Positions 23,192 to 31,411 of a DNA stretch of 40,726 nucleotides are shown piece by piece; the first letter of the stretch is position 1, and every line of letters begins with the position of its first letter. A program made the translations under genes and the position numbers. The notes under the pieces were generated by a model. It ran no database searches, was not told the DNA's origin, and saw only the letters and a program-made list of their open reading frames with translations. The stretch is from Candidatus Microgenomates bacterium (lineage in GTDB: Bacteria; Patescibacteriota; Microgenomatia; UBA12405; UBA6130), in assembly GCA_015485895.1 (NCBI GenBank), contig WFSR01000062.1, positions 1 through 40,726 of the forward strand. Direction: 5' to 3'.

Positions 23192-25212
23192 TTCAAGGTT
23201 ACTTTCTCTTGCCAATCTTGTAAAAATTTTTGCCAACGGGATGCGTATTCACCCGATGGAATATTCACGGCTTGTTGGGCTGCTTGGTGTACCTTAGTCG
23301 CCAACTCCAAGTCGAGCCAAGAAGCTAATTTCAGCTGGGGGTAGCCGTGCTGTTGAGTGCCCAAAACCTCGCCCGGCCCTCTCAATTTCAAATCCGCTTC
23401 TGCTAGCGCCAAACCATTATGGAGTTTAGTAAGTAACCGTAAGCGCCTTTGACTTTTAACACTACTAGTCTCCGAGAAAAGCAAACAGTAACTTTTGCGA
23501 TTATTCCTCCCTACTCGACCACGTAACTGATATAGTTGCGCTAAACCAAATCTTTCCGCATTTTCAATAAGCATAATGCCAGCCCGAGGCAAATCTATAC
23601 CCACCTCAACTACCGGTGTGGTAATTAAAATATCAATTGCGCCTTTTTGCATTTTTTCTAAAATGGCCGCCTTTTCTTGGCTTTTCAAACGGCCATGCAA
23701 AAGGGCAAGGCGAAAACCAGCAAAAATTTTGCGTAAACGGTCAAATTCTTTAGTAGCCGCCCGCACCGATTGCATCGTTTCCGAAATTTCAATAAATGGG
23801 CAAACAACAAAAGCTTGTTCCTTCTTAACCCTAATTTCTTTAGCCACCCAACGATAGGCAGCGGCCCGCTTTCGTGGTGGGACTACAAAAGTTGCTACCG
23901 GTTGACGTCCCGGCAATAGATCAGTTAAACGGGAAACATCTAAGTTTCCCCGGAACACTAAATTCACCGTCCGGGGAATAGGCGTGGCGGTCATCGTTAA
24001 AATATGGGGATAGGTCCCATCCTGGTTTCTCGCTACTAATTGGGCCCGCTGGCTGACCCCAAAACGGTGTTGCTCGTCGATAATGACTAAACCCAAATCA
24101 CCTATTTCCCGGCGGTGATGGAAGAGGGCGTGGGTGCCAATTAAAAAAGGTGCCCGAATATTCTCCCGATATTGGGAAGTCCATATTCCAATAGGGGAGT
24201 GCCACTGGGTAAAAAGAGGTTGAAGACGCTGATAATGCTGCCTGGCTAAAATTTCCGTCGGAGCCATTAAAACCACCCGATAGCCAGCCTTGCTTATCTG
24301 ATAACCAGCAAGGGCGGCAACAATAGTTTTACCAGTGCCAACATCACCCTCCAAAAGCCGATTCATTGGGTAGGGCCGTTGCAAATCTTGGGCAATTTCT
24401 CGAAGCGCTCCTTTTTGGCTAGCGGTCAATCGAAATGGCAAATCTCTCTCCGCCTCTTGTGCTAATGTCCAATTCCATTTTATCGACGGGGCCGGTTTAT
24501 TCCGCTCTTGCTTCTGACGATACAAAAGAGGGAGTTGTAAAAGAAAAAGCTCTTCAAAAGCTAAGCTATACCGTGCCCGCTGCGCTGCCTCTAGAGAACC
24601 AGGGGCGTGGATTTGGCGCAAAGCTTGCCAGCGAGGCAATAATCGGTAATGCTGACGCCAATCCGGAGGGAAATAATCAGGGAATAGATGATCGGAAAGG
24701 TGGGGGAGAAGAGAGGCAATAACTTTCCGCAAGTAGTTCGAGGTAATGCCATCCGTCTCTGGATAAATAGCTAAGAGCCGCCCTGTCTGCTGCCCGCTTT
24801 TTCCCTTTTCCAACAAAGGATTTATAATTTGCCAGCGGCCGAGAGGTGATTTTTTTACCAAACCGGCCACAATTAGTTCCATCCCCTCTTTCAGTCCTTG
24901 AAGGCGGAAAGGTTGATTAAACCAAAGCAATTCTAAAAATGCTCCCCGTTCTTCAATGGTAATTTGCTGCATTGTCTTACCCCGTTTAGTTAGCCGATTT
25001 TCCAATTTTGCAATCTTACCTTTTACGGTTACCGTCTCTCCAAAGTGAAGCCGACGAATTTGTTTCAGGCGGCGAAAATCTTGATAATAACTAGGGAAAT
25101 GATAAATTAAATCTTTAATCGTTTTGATATTTAAACGGGCTAGCCGGGCAGCAGATTTAGGTCCCACTCCTTTAAGGTAACGAATGGGCGTCTCCGGCGC
25201 CAATTTTGCCAT
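23188..25212 (-). CDS. recG: ATP-dependent DNA helicase RecG
   Basis: Reverses stalled replication forks and processes branched DNA. The 674-aa protein begins with a helix-hairpin-helix-like segment (RYLKGVGPKSAARL, 11-24) and the OB-fold wedge (about 55-150). The helicase core has Walker A GDVGTGKT (289-296), DEQH (379-382) and the TRG-type C-terminal part LRGRVGRNNRKSYC. The open frame continues 72 codons upstream, but that stretch covers another small gene and the end of the NlpC-like gene. The ATG 25210-25212 fits the family N terminus and follows the small gene's stop by 2 bases. Confidence 0.93.
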   Translation of the reverse strand: MAKLAPETPIRYLKGVGPKSAARLARLNIKTIKDLIYHFPSYYQDFRRLKQIRRLHFGETVTVKGKIAKLENRLTKRGKTMQQITIEERGAFLELLWFNQPFRLQGLKEGMELIVAGLVKKSPLGRWQIINPLLEKGKSGQQTGRLLAIYPETDGITSNYLRKVIASLLPHLSDHLFPDYFPPDWRQHYRLLPRWQALRQIHAPGSLEAAQRARYSLAFEELFLLQLPLLYRQKQERNKPAPSIKWNWTLAQEAERDLPFRLTASQKGALREIAQDLQRPYPMNRLLEGDVGTGKTIVAALAGYQISKAGYRVVLMAPTEILARQHYQRLQPLFTQWHSPIGIWTSQYRENIRAPFLIGTHALFHHRREIGDLGLVIIDEQHRFGVSQRAQLVARNQDGTYPHILTMTATPIPRTVNLVFRGNLDVSRLTDLLPGRQPVATFVVPPRKRAAAYRWVAKEIRVKKEQAFVVCPFIEISETMQSVRAATKEFDRLRKIFAGFRLALLHGRLKSQEKAAILEKMQKGAIDILITTPVVEVGIDLPRAGIMLIENAERFGLAQLYQLRGRVGRNNRKSYCLLFSETSSVKSQRRLRLLTKLHNGLALAEADLKLRGPGEVLGTQQHGYPQLKLASWLDLELATKVHQAAQQAVNIPSGEYASRWQKFLQDWQEKVTLN

Positions 25213-25214
25213 TC

Positions 25215-25310
25215 TCAACGCAAAAGATAAACTAAAGGCCAAAAGCTCCCCAAAACCAAAGCCAGAGAGGCAATAATAATGACAATTTTCATTATCTTCT
25301 TTTGTTTCAT
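25215..25310 (-). CDS. 31-residue single-span membrane peptide (unannotated small gene)
   Basis: ATG at 25308-25310, TGA at 25215-25217. The peptide starts MKQKKIMK, has one hydrophobic span (about 8-30, IVIIIASLALVLGSFW) and ends VYLLR, with positive residues at both ends. It begins 3 bases after the stop of the NlpC-like gene and ends 2 bases before recG, exactly filling the space between them, which argues that it is translated. The function is unknown. A chance ORF serving only for translational coupling is the alternative. Confidence 0.5.
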   Translation of the reverse strand: MKQKKIMKIVIIIASLALVLGSFWPLVYLLR

Positions 25311-25313
25311 AAC

Positions 25314-26024
25314 TTATCTTATCACAAATGGCCGTAGCCGGCGAATTCCTATTTTCTCCAACGGTCCATGCACCTTCATTAACAACGGCTGGCCTGTTTT
25401 TAATTTTTCCGGCCAGATTTGCTGCCAAAGGGGAAGATTTGCAGCAATAATTTTAATAACGCCCAAATGAGGGCCGGTAATTTCAGTTCTATTGCTAGAG
25501 TGGGCATAAATTACTTCCTTTTTATCTTTTCCCACAATTACCAAAACATGGTCTATCTTTTTCTCGCCTTCAATTTGGGCAGGGATTATATCACCCTCGC
25601 AAATTTTATTCAGGAGAGGCTCCACGAAAATGGAATTTTTCTTATTAGTTAATGCCCAGGCATTAAGGCGCCGACGCGGATTATGGCTTAATCCAGGGGC
25701 CCATTGAAGGCCTTGCCAAAAGCCAGGCCGTAAAAAGTTTAAAATTTGAAAAGCAAAACCTGAGCAGTCCAAACCAATTCTTTTTTGCTCCATGAAGCGG
25801 CGAATTTCCCAAGCCGACATCTTTTGCCAATTTAATCCGGCTTGGCGCAATTTAACTACCGTTGCCCGGCGAATCTCGGATGGTGAACCTTTACCGCCAA
25901 ACGGCCCTTGGATACGCCGCCCCAACTTTAGAAAACGGTTGCGCCAATAAGGAATTCTCACCGCTTTTTCTCCAAAAGGGAGAGCAAAAAAAGAGTTTAA
26001 AAATCGCCGCAGATTTTCTCTCAT
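25314..26024 (-). CDS. NlpC/P60-like papain-fold cysteine peptidase
   Basis: Protein of 236 aa. The catalytic-type Cys lies in RIGLDCSGFAF (C87) and the His in KIDHVLVIVG (H159), with a third polar element around YAHSS (H175), as in NlpC/P60 and related amidases. No signal peptide or membrane span is visible, so an extracellular peptidoglycan role is not certain; a cytoplasmic amidase is possible. The start at ATG 26022-26024 is preferred over a longer frame because a -10 box lies 7 bases upstream. First gene of the operon with the small peptide and recG. Confidence 0.7.
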   Translation of the reverse strand: MRENLRRFLNSFFALPFGEKAVRIPYWRNRFLKLGRRIQGPFGGKGSPSEIRRATVVKLRQAGLNWQKMSAWEIRRFMEQKRIGLDCSGFAFQILNFLRPGFWQGLQWAPGLSHNPRRRLNAWALTNKKNSIFVEPLLNKICEGDIIPAQIEGEKKIDHVLVIVGKDKKEVIYAHSSNRTEITGPHLGVIKIIAANLPLWQQIWPEKLKTGQPLLMKVHGPLEKIGIRRLRPFVIR

Positions 26025-26031
26025 CTCTCTT

Positions 26032-26059
26032 AGAATAACACATACCAAAAAATACCCAA
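26032..26059 (-). promoter_or_regulatory. Promoter of the NlpC-like/recG operon
   Basis: On the minus strand TTGGGT, a 16-base spacer and TATTCT (26037-26032); the ATG follows after 7 bases. Confidence 0.45.
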
Positions 26060-26350
26060 ATTCCAAATCTCAAACTCCAAACAAAACTCAAAGTCCAAAA
26101 TCCTAAATTCTAAACAATGACCAAAATCCAAATGACCAAATACTTAAACAGGATGGTTTTTAGGCTTCTGTGTTTTGGTCATTTGGTATTTGGTATTTAA
26201 TATTGCCTGCCTGCGCAGGCAGGGAACTTTGTGCTTCTTTAACTTAGTTCCTCCAACCTAGCTCCATTTTTAACTTTTCACTTTCTTCGCCCTTAGTCCT
26301 TAGCCCTTAGCCCCTTTCAACCTAGTTCCTAGTTCCATTTATTAACTTTC
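26045..26350. repeat. Inverted repeat, palindrome and heptamer text in the 26025-26426 gap
   Basis: Arms CCAAATGACCAAA (26128-26140) and TTTGGTCATTTGG (26174-26186) form a hairpin of the same family as 4337-4605. An 18-bp perfect palindrome CCTGCCTGCGCAGGCAGG follows (26206-26223). Then come scattered CCTAGTTCC/CCTAGCTCC words to about 26340. No gene is seen. Confidence 0.75.
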
Positions 26351-26388
26351 TAGCTCTTAAGTCATAATCAGCCATAAGAAGATAAAAT

Positions 26389-26417
26389 TTGCATTCTTTA
26401 GAGAAAATAAGTAGAAT
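26389..26417 (+). promoter_or_regulatory. rpmF operon promoter
   Basis: TTGCAT (26389-26394), 17-base spacer, TAGAAT (26412-26417); the rpmF ATG follows after 9 bases. Confidence 0.7.
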
Positions 26418-26426
26418 ACAACCACT

Positions 26427-26618
26427 ATGGCAGCATTACCAAAACGCAAACCATCAAGCCATCGTCAAGGGCGACGCCGGCGAACACAAAAAATTAGCCT
26501 CCCAAAATTAGTAACTTGTCCCAAGTGCGGTCACAAAAAATTACCCCATTTACCTTGTCCACATTGCGGTTGGCATGAACAAAAAACTAAGCGACCCGCG
26601 TCACCAGCGACGGCGTAA
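26427..26618 (+). CDS. rpmF: Ribosomal protein bL32
   Basis: A 63-aa basic 50S protein. The N terminus MAALPKRKPSSHRQGRRRR is typical, and two CxxC pairs (CPKC, CPHC) form the zinc site. A short extra tail (KRPASPATA) exists because the gene runs 44 bases into nusB in another frame. First gene of rpmF-nusB-rnc-rpsP-khpA. Confidence 0.93.
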   Translation: MAALPKRKPSSHRQGRRRRTQKISLPKLVTCPKCGHKKLPHLPCPHCGWHEQKTKRPASPATA

Positions 26619-26955
26619 AATCATCAAAACTCTCTTTGCGGGCTCTTTTGACCATCTAGCCGGAAGAAAAACTAACCCTGATGACGAAGAAGCAAAATCT
26701 ATCAGTAAACAACAAAAGTTCATCGATAGACACATTGTCCAAGCAGCTTCTCGTTGGCCCTTGGAAAGAATTAATAGAATTGATTTAGCTATCCTTCGAT
26801 TAGCTATTTGGGAGCTCTGTTTCCAGAAGAAGGAACCACCAAAGGTCATTATTGACGAAGCGGTAGAGTTGGCTAAAGAATTTGGGGGTGAGAATTCACC
26901 CAGTTTTGTTAACGGTGTTTTGGGAACTATCTATGAACAATGCCAAAATAAATAA
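26575..26955 (+). CDS. nusB: Transcription antitermination factor NusB
   Basis: An all-helical RNA-binding factor of the rRNA antitermination complex; 126 aa, slightly short for the family. The N terminus RHQRRRKIIKTLFAGSFDH and the C-terminal PPKVIIDEAVELAKEFGGENSPSFVNGVLG are characteristic. The ATG 26575 lies inside rpmF, and no later ATG or GTG fits the conserved start, so the 44-base overlap seems real. The end overlaps rnc by 23 bases. Confidence 0.92.
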   Translation: MNKKLSDPRHQRRRKIIKTLFAGSFDHLAGRKTNPDDEEAKSISKQQKFIDRHIVQAASRWPLERINRIDLAILRLAIWELCFQKKEPPKVIIDEAVELAKEFGGENSPSFVNGVLGTIYEQCQNK

Positions 26956-27670
26956 TTCCAATTTGGAAAAACAATTAGGTTTTAGTTTTTATAACCCAAG
27001 CATTCTTCGGACTGCTTTCACCCATCGTTCCTGGCTTAATGAGCATCATCAAATCAAAGCCGTTTCCAACGAACGATTAGAATTCCTCGGTGATGCTGTC
27101 CTGGAACTTTGGAGTAGCGACCGCCTTTTCAACCTCTTTCCGAATTACCCAGAAGGGCAGCTTACCAATATCCGCTCAGCTTTGGTGCGTGGTCAAAGCC
27201 TGGCGGCGGCGGCAAAAAAGCTTAAGCTTGGCACTTATTTACGCCTTAGCCGTGGAGAAGAAAAAACTGGCGGGAGAGAAAATACTTCCCTTCTGGAAAA
27301 TACTTTTGAGGCTTTGCTAGGGGCTATCTATTCCGATCACGGCATTGTTTTTGCTTTCCGTTTCCTTGATCATCATCTCCTTCCAAAATTAAAAGAGCTT
27401 GGCCGTCAAGGCAATATCAAAGATGCCAAAACCCTCTTCCAGGAAATCGCTCAAGAAAAGATGAAAATTACCCCCACTTATCAAGTTCTGAATAGCCAAG
27501 GACCGGAGCATCAAAAACTTTTTATCAGCGGAGTTTTTTTAAACGAGAGGTTAATTGCCAAGGGCCAAGGTCACTCTAAGCGCCAAGCAGAAGAAACAGC
27601 CGCTAAAAAAGCATTGACTATCTTTAGGAAACAAAGTAAAATCAAAATAAAGAAAAATGCTAAAAATTAA
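26933..27670 (+). CDS. rnc: Ribonuclease III
   Basis: Cleaves double-stranded RNA in rRNA precursors and mRNAs. The 245-aa protein has the signature NERLEFLGDAVLEL (46-59), the second acidic site ENTFEALLGAIY, and a C-terminal double-stranded-RNA-binding domain (about 160-235: DAKTLFQEIAQ, ending RQAEETAAKKAL). The ATG 26933 within nusB is chosen; an upstream start would add residues that do not fit the family. Overlaps rpsP by 14 bases. Confidence 0.95.
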   Translation: MNNAKINNSNLEKQLGFSFYNPSILRTAFTHRSWLNEHHQIKAVSNERLEFLGDAVLELWSSDRLFNLFPNYPEGQLTNIRSALVRGQSLAAAAKKLKLGTYLRLSRGEEKTGGRENTSLLENTFEALLGAIYSDHGIVFAFRFLDHHLLPKLKELGRQGNIKDAKTLFQEIAQEKMKITPTYQVLNSQGPEHQKLFISGVFLNERLIAKGQGHSKRQAEETAAKKALTIFRKQSKIKIKKNAKN

Positions 27671-27875
27671 GCTCTTTCAACGAGGGAAAAAACACCAACG
27701 GACTTACCGTATCGTTGTTGCCGAAGCACGTTCTAAGCGGGACGGAAAATTTGTTGCCGATCTTGGTTCCTACGATCCAAAAACGAAAGCATTGAAAATC
27801 AACCAGGAACAACTAGAGAAATGGCAACGGCAAGGGGCTCAATTAAGCGATGGAGTGCGCAAATTATTACTATGA
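27657..27875 (+). CDS. rpsP: Ribosomal protein bS16
   Basis: A 30S assembly protein, 72 aa (usually 80-90). The N terminus MLKIKLFQRGKKHQRTYRIVVAEARSKRDGK and the following LGSYDP are diagnostic. The C terminus is cut short after QLSDGVRKLL, where the next gene begins with an ATGA overlap. rimM and trmD, which often follow in other bacteria, are absent here. Confidence 0.94.
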   Translation: MLKIKLFQRGKKHQRTYRIVVAEARSKRDGKFVADLGSYDPKTKALKINQEQLEKWQRQGAQLSDGVRKLLL

Positions 27876-28123
27876 AAGATTTAATCAGCTTCCTCCTAGA
27901 CTTTATGTTTGGCGATAAAGGTAAAAGGATTAATGTCCATATAAAAGATCAAGATGAAGAGCAACTAATCACTTTGGCTGCTCCTGAAGATATTCTTGGC
28001 CAGCTTATCGGGCGCAACGGCCAAACAGTCCGGGCCTTGAAAATCCTCCTTTCTCTCCAGAACCGAGGCCAGCGGAATTTTCGCTTAGAAATCCAAAAGC
28101 TACCCTTATCCGCATCAGAGTAA
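27872..28123 (+). CDS. khpA: KH-domain RNA-binding protein KhpA
   Basis: Small RNA-binding protein (83 aa; formerly YlqC) linked in Firmicutes to cell elongation and division, and found next to rpsP in many genomes. The KH fold shows LIGRNGQTVRALKILL, with the GxxG loop as GRNG. The start codon overlaps the rpsP stop (ATGA), which is why I reject the longer frame. It ends 4 bases before the convergent pilO. Confidence 0.92.
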   Translation: MKDLISFLLDFMFGDKGKRINVHIKDQDEEQLITLAAPEDILGQLIGRNGQTVRALKILLSLQNRGQRNFRLEIQKLPLSASE

Positions 28124-28127
28124 AAAA

Positions 28128-28910
28128 TCAAAAAGGATTTTGCCTTCTTACTTCTTGTTTATGTAATGTTTGTTCTAAAGCTTGCACTTTTTCAAAAAGC
28201 GTTTGAGAATGATCAGCAAATGTTCCCAATGATTGGACTGTTTTCATTTCCAAAGGCGAAAGCACAAAAGCCCTAGTCGTCAACCTACCATTTTTGGGGA
28301 GATGCAGCTCGCCCGCAAAATACATCAACAATCTGAGTTGAACATTTACCAAAGAAGGCACAGTATCACCTTGCCGGTGAACCGCCAGACGAGAAATACT
28401 TATCAGGGGCAACCCTTCCTCCAGAGAACGCAAAAATGCTCCTAATTCCTCTTCAGGACCAATCGTATCGAGTTCCACCATTACCGTCTCAGTACCAGAT
28501 CTTTTATGCTGTTTCCGTTGCCCCGCTGCCGACGCCACTTTAACTGCCCCTAAATCGAAGCTTAACTTCTTTACCATAAAATGGTGGCGCTGGGCCGGTT
28601 CCTCCAACGCAAACAATATTAACTGCAAATCACTTTTTTCCGGAAAAGCCTTTTCTGTCAATTGCGCTCGCTGTTTCACTTTTTCCCAATCCCAATTCGT
28701 CAAGATGACTTTTTCTTGCTTTTCCCGTAATAATTCCTGACGCAATTGCCACCAAAGACGCCCCCGCCGGTAAACATGCAACCACCCTTGCCACAAGAAT
28801 CCTCCGCCAATAAAAACCGTTAGCCAAAAAAGGGCAAGGGAGAAAATCGCCTGCCGGGCAACTTTATTTTGCCAAAGCTGTTGGTCTAGAATCAACCATC
28901 CCAGACGCAT
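28128..28910 (-). CDS. pilO: PilO-like type IV pilus assembly protein
   Basis: A bitopic membrane protein of 260 aa: a short cytoplasmic N terminus, one membrane span (about 22-42), a coiled segment (about 50-95) and a mixed alpha/beta C-terminal domain. Sequence identity to named PilO proteins is weak. The call rests on topology, length and its place directly after pilM and pilN (2-base gap). In known systems PilO pairs with PilN to tie PilM to the pilus. A C-terminal coiled coil (about 228-254) is present. Confidence 0.7.
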   Translation of the reverse strand: MRLGWLILDQQLWQNKVARQAIFSLALFWLTVFIGGGFLWQGWLHVYRRGRLWWQLRQELLREKQEKVILTNWDWEKVKQRAQLTEKAFPEKSDLQLILFALEEPAQRHHFMVKKLSFDLGAVKVASAAGQRKQHKRSGTETVMVELDTIGPEEELGAFLRSLEEGLPLISISRLAVHRQGDTVPSLVNVQLRLLMYFAGELHLPKNGRLTTRAFVLSPLEMKTVQSLGTFADHSQTLFEKVQALEQTLHKQEVRRQNPF

Positions 28911-28912
28911 TT

Positions 28913-29455
28913 CTATAAATGAATTAATAAACTAAAACGCATGTTGCCGGGAGCCATTTGGATCGCTTGCACTGTTACCACCGAAAATTGGTCGTTAGGA
29001 AGCCAACGACGATAATGACGAGTGCGGCGGTCAAAATCTGCCCACGCCGACAGAGAACGCCAGTGTCCTTGGATAGCCAATTTATCGCCACGGTATATTA
29101 CTTCATCTAGAACTGCCCCTGGGCCAAGGAATTCTTTCACCTGCTGCAATCGCCTGCTTATTATTTGCCTCTTTCTCAGAACGCTGGCCGCTAATTTTAT
29201 CTTTCCTCGGGCCCTCAATTGTGCTCGCAAATAAGGCAAAAAGGCTCTCAAATCTTCCTTTATAGTCGTCCGTTCGGCAGCAAGCAGTTTTACCCGACGC
29301 TGTAACTGCCAACGAGCCAAAAGAATAAGCAGACCGTTAACGATCAAAAAAATAGCTAGCCATTTAAGATCTCGTTGCCAGCGCCGGATCATTCGCCAAT
29401 ATTGCCAATTAATTTTTGTCCTTGTCGGCAATAAGTTTATTGTTTCTACTTCCAT
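28913..29455 (-). CDS. pilN: PilN-like type IV pilus assembly protein
   Basis: A protein of 180 aa with the N-terminal INLLP motif (6-10), which in PilN docks into PilM. It has one membrane span (about 31-50), a basic helical region and a ferredoxin-like C-terminal domain. It overlaps pilM by 10 bases and is followed by pilO. The high Arg content (about one residue in seven) is unusual even for this basic family. Confidence 0.8.
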   Translation of the reverse strand: MEVETINLLPTRTKINWQYWRMIRRWQRDLKWLAIFLIVNGLLILLARWQLQRRVKLLAAERTTIKEDLRAFLPYLRAQLRARGKIKLAASVLRKRQIISRRLQQVKEFLGPGAVLDEVIYRGDKLAIQGHWRSLSAWADFDRRTRHYRRWLPNDQFSVVTVQAIQMAPGNMRFSLLIHL

Positions 29456-30456
29456 AAACGGAGGGCTGAGCCAATAACACCGCTAAACTCTAATTTCTTC
29501 TCTTCCCAATGCTGCTGACTTGCCAAACTAGGATTTAGAGTAAGACCGGCCAGAGGATCTCCCCATTGCACTTCAACACCTAACTCGCTCACTAATTCAT
29601 CCGCCAGCCCGGGCACTAATGATCCTTTGCCAGAGAGTGTTAAGACTTTTACTTTTTGTTTCCAAACCCCTTCAAAGGCCAAAATGCTCTTGCGGGTTTC
29701 CACTACCAATTGTTGAACCACCGGCAACAAAGCTTGGCGAATTTTATTTTTCCACTGGCCAGCTTTCAGCCCATAAGTAGTTTTATACGCCTCTGCTTTT
29801 TCGAGCGACATACCTAAAACTACACTCACCGCACGGGTAAGGGTATCACCCCCTAATGAGGAAAAATGGCTTAGATAAGGCGCCCTTTGATAGCTTATAA
29901 CCACCGTTGTCTGCATAGCGCCAATATCAACAATAGCAGTGGCCGTCGTTGGTTCGGTGGCAAAGACACGAGTTAAGGCAATACTGTAATTTTCTATTGC
30001 CAAGGGGACCAAACGCAAATTAGTAAGTAGATCAATCAAAGCATCAAGGTAACTCTTTTGAGTAGCTACCACCAGAATCGTCTTACCCTTATCTTTCCGA
30101 TCTTGCAAAACTTGATAATCCATCTGGGCCTTAGTTACCGGATAGGGGATAAACGTTTCTGCTTCATAATGCAAAGCCGAAGCTATTTCCGCATCCTTCA
30201 TCGGAGGAAGATTAACCACCCGGCTAATTACCACCTCCTCGGGGATATTGACCACCACCCGGGGATAATTCTTTCCAATTGTGGTCAGAGCTTTTGCTGC
30301 TGCCGCGGGTAAATTACTCAATGTCAGGGGTGAGGTCGCCGCTGAACCTAAGCCTCGATATTCTTGTAGAATTGCCAACTCTAGTTTGTCATTTTTCTTT
30401 TCTACAGCCGCTAGCTGTACCGCTTCACCGCTTAGGCGCAGAGCAAAATAGTTCAT
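29446..30456 (-). CDS. pilM: Type IV pilus assembly ATPase-fold protein PilM
   Basis: A cytoplasmic actin-like protein (336 aa) that forms a ring with the PilN N terminus. FtsA/actin-type features: a first beta hairpin FALRLSGEAVQLAAVE (4-19), NIPEEVVISRVVNLPPM (about 89-105), the second phosphate-binding loop AIVDIGAMQTTVVI (194-207) and a C-terminal LTLSGKGSLVPGL. First gene of the separate pilM-pilN-pilO unit, with its own promoter and a GGAG just before the ATG. Confidence 0.92.
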   Translation of the reverse strand: MNYFALRLSGEAVQLAAVEKKNDKLELAILQEYRGLGSAATSPLTLSNLPAAAAKALTTIGKNYPRVVVNIPEEVVISRVVNLPPMKDAEIASALHYEAETFIPYPVTKAQMDYQVLQDRKDKGKTILVVATQKSYLDALIDLLTNLRLVPLAIENYSIALTRVFATEPTTATAIVDIGAMQTTVVISYQRAPYLSHFSSLGGDTLTRAVSVVLGMSLEKAEAYKTTYGLKAGQWKNKIRQALLPVVQQLVVETRKSILAFEGVWKQKVKVLTLSGKGSLVPGLADELVSELGVEVQWGDPLAGLTLNPSLASQQHWEEKKLEFSGVIGSALRLWK

Positions 30457-30465
30457 TCTCCTTTC

Positions 30466-30494
30466 AGTATAAAGAGAGGGGCAAGAAAAATCAA
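30466..30494 (-). promoter_or_regulatory. pilMNO promoter
   Basis: On the minus strand TTGATT (30494-30489), 17-base spacer, TATACT (30471-30466). The ATG follows after 9 bases that include AAAGGAG. Confidence 0.7.
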
Positions 30495-30499
30495 TTTAG

Positions 30500-30860
30500 G
30501 CTTAACTTTTCACTACATTGGCAATTAAAAACCCAAAGCCTGGCCCCTAAAGCTAGGAAATAGCTGAAAGGGGCTAAAAAACTAAGGGCGAAAAGATGAC
30601 CTGCCATCCATATCTTTGTCAAGTTGAGTTTGGCTCACCCTGCCCCGATCTTACGTCGGAGTGAAAATCAGGATGACGCGTTATTGGCCTAATTCCTAGT
30701 TCCATTTACTTCTCACATTAATTCTTCTTTCCTAATAAAAGCTTTAGGCTTTGGGCTTTCAGCTTTTAGCAGCCCTTTAGGACTTTTGCTTTTTCCTAGT
30801 TCCTAGTTCCTAGTTCCTAGCTCCATTTCCACTTCAACTTCTCTAAGTATCAGATACTAA
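30500..30860. repeat. Repeat-filled gap between pilM and the prepilin array
   Basis: In a gene-free stretch of 445 bases (30457-30901). A degenerate palindrome around CGATCTTACGTCGGAG (about 30645) is followed by a block (30738-30810) shared with 40521-40586: AAAGCTTTAGGCTTT, then GCTTTTAGCAGCCCTTTAGG. A tandem run of the heptamer CCTAGTT follows (about 30794-30823). Confidence 0.75.
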
Positions 30861-30901
30861 AGATTTTGAATTTGGAAAATTGGCAAATTCGGACTTATTA
30901 T

Positions 30902-31411
30902 CTAAATTCGTTCCTGAAACAACTTAGTTACCTGGAATATTGCCTCTTTCTTTCCGGGAACAATTTGCAAAGTATTTGCGTTATTGTTAGCAATAGAAAA
31001 GGTAAAAGCAATGTCCACTTGAGGATAAGCCTCTGAAGTAACTTTGCAAGTGGCTGCCAATCTATCGCAGTGCACCCCCTCAGGGCTGAGATAGGCTGAA
31101 TTGGAAGCTAAATGACCATTCCGACAACTAAAGGTAGTGATACCACCATCGTAGCCTAAAAAGGCAATGCTAGAAGCGTCACTAACCGGGCAGGCCAAGG
31201 GGCGATGGGCAAAACGGTTAAGGTAATCTTCCATTGCCAGAGCAGCAGCGCTACCAGCTTGGCGTAATTCTTTACTGGCTAAAGCTTTATCCTGCCCCCG
31301 CAAATTAAAATAAAAAATTGTTGCCCCAATCGAAACAATAACTGCCAGCAGCCCGGTCACCAAAAGACTCTCAAAAAGACTAAAACCTTGCTGTTGCAAT
31401 TTACCGCCCAT
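30902..31411 (-). CDS. Prepilin-like protein, PilW-type
   Basis: A minor pilin candidate of 169 aa. The leader MGGKLQQQG is followed by FSLFESLLVTGLLAVIV with Glu at +5, then a helix and a C-terminal domain with four to five Cys (CPVSD, FSCRNG, HCDRLAATC). It is the last gene of the long pilus operon and overlaps the gene before it by 11 bases. Processing by PilD is inferred. Confidence 0.75.
   Translation of the reverse strand: MGGKLQQQGFSLFESLLVTGLLAVIVSIGATIFYFNLRGQDKALASKELRQAGSAAALAMEDYLNRFAHRPLACPVSDASSIAFLGYDGGITTFSCRNGHLASNSAYLSPEGVHCDRLAATCKVTSEAYPQVDIAFTFSIANNNANTLQIVPGKKEAIFQVTKLFQERI

Noticed and set aside
25213..25428. Longer recG reading frame starting at 25428
   Set aside because: It overlaps the NlpC-like gene by over 100 bases in another frame, and its residues do not resemble RecG. 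The ATG at 25212 fits the family and the operon spacing.
30790..30830. Heptamer runs as a CRISPR array
   Set aside because: The units are 7 bases long with no spacers, and no cas gene is nearby.
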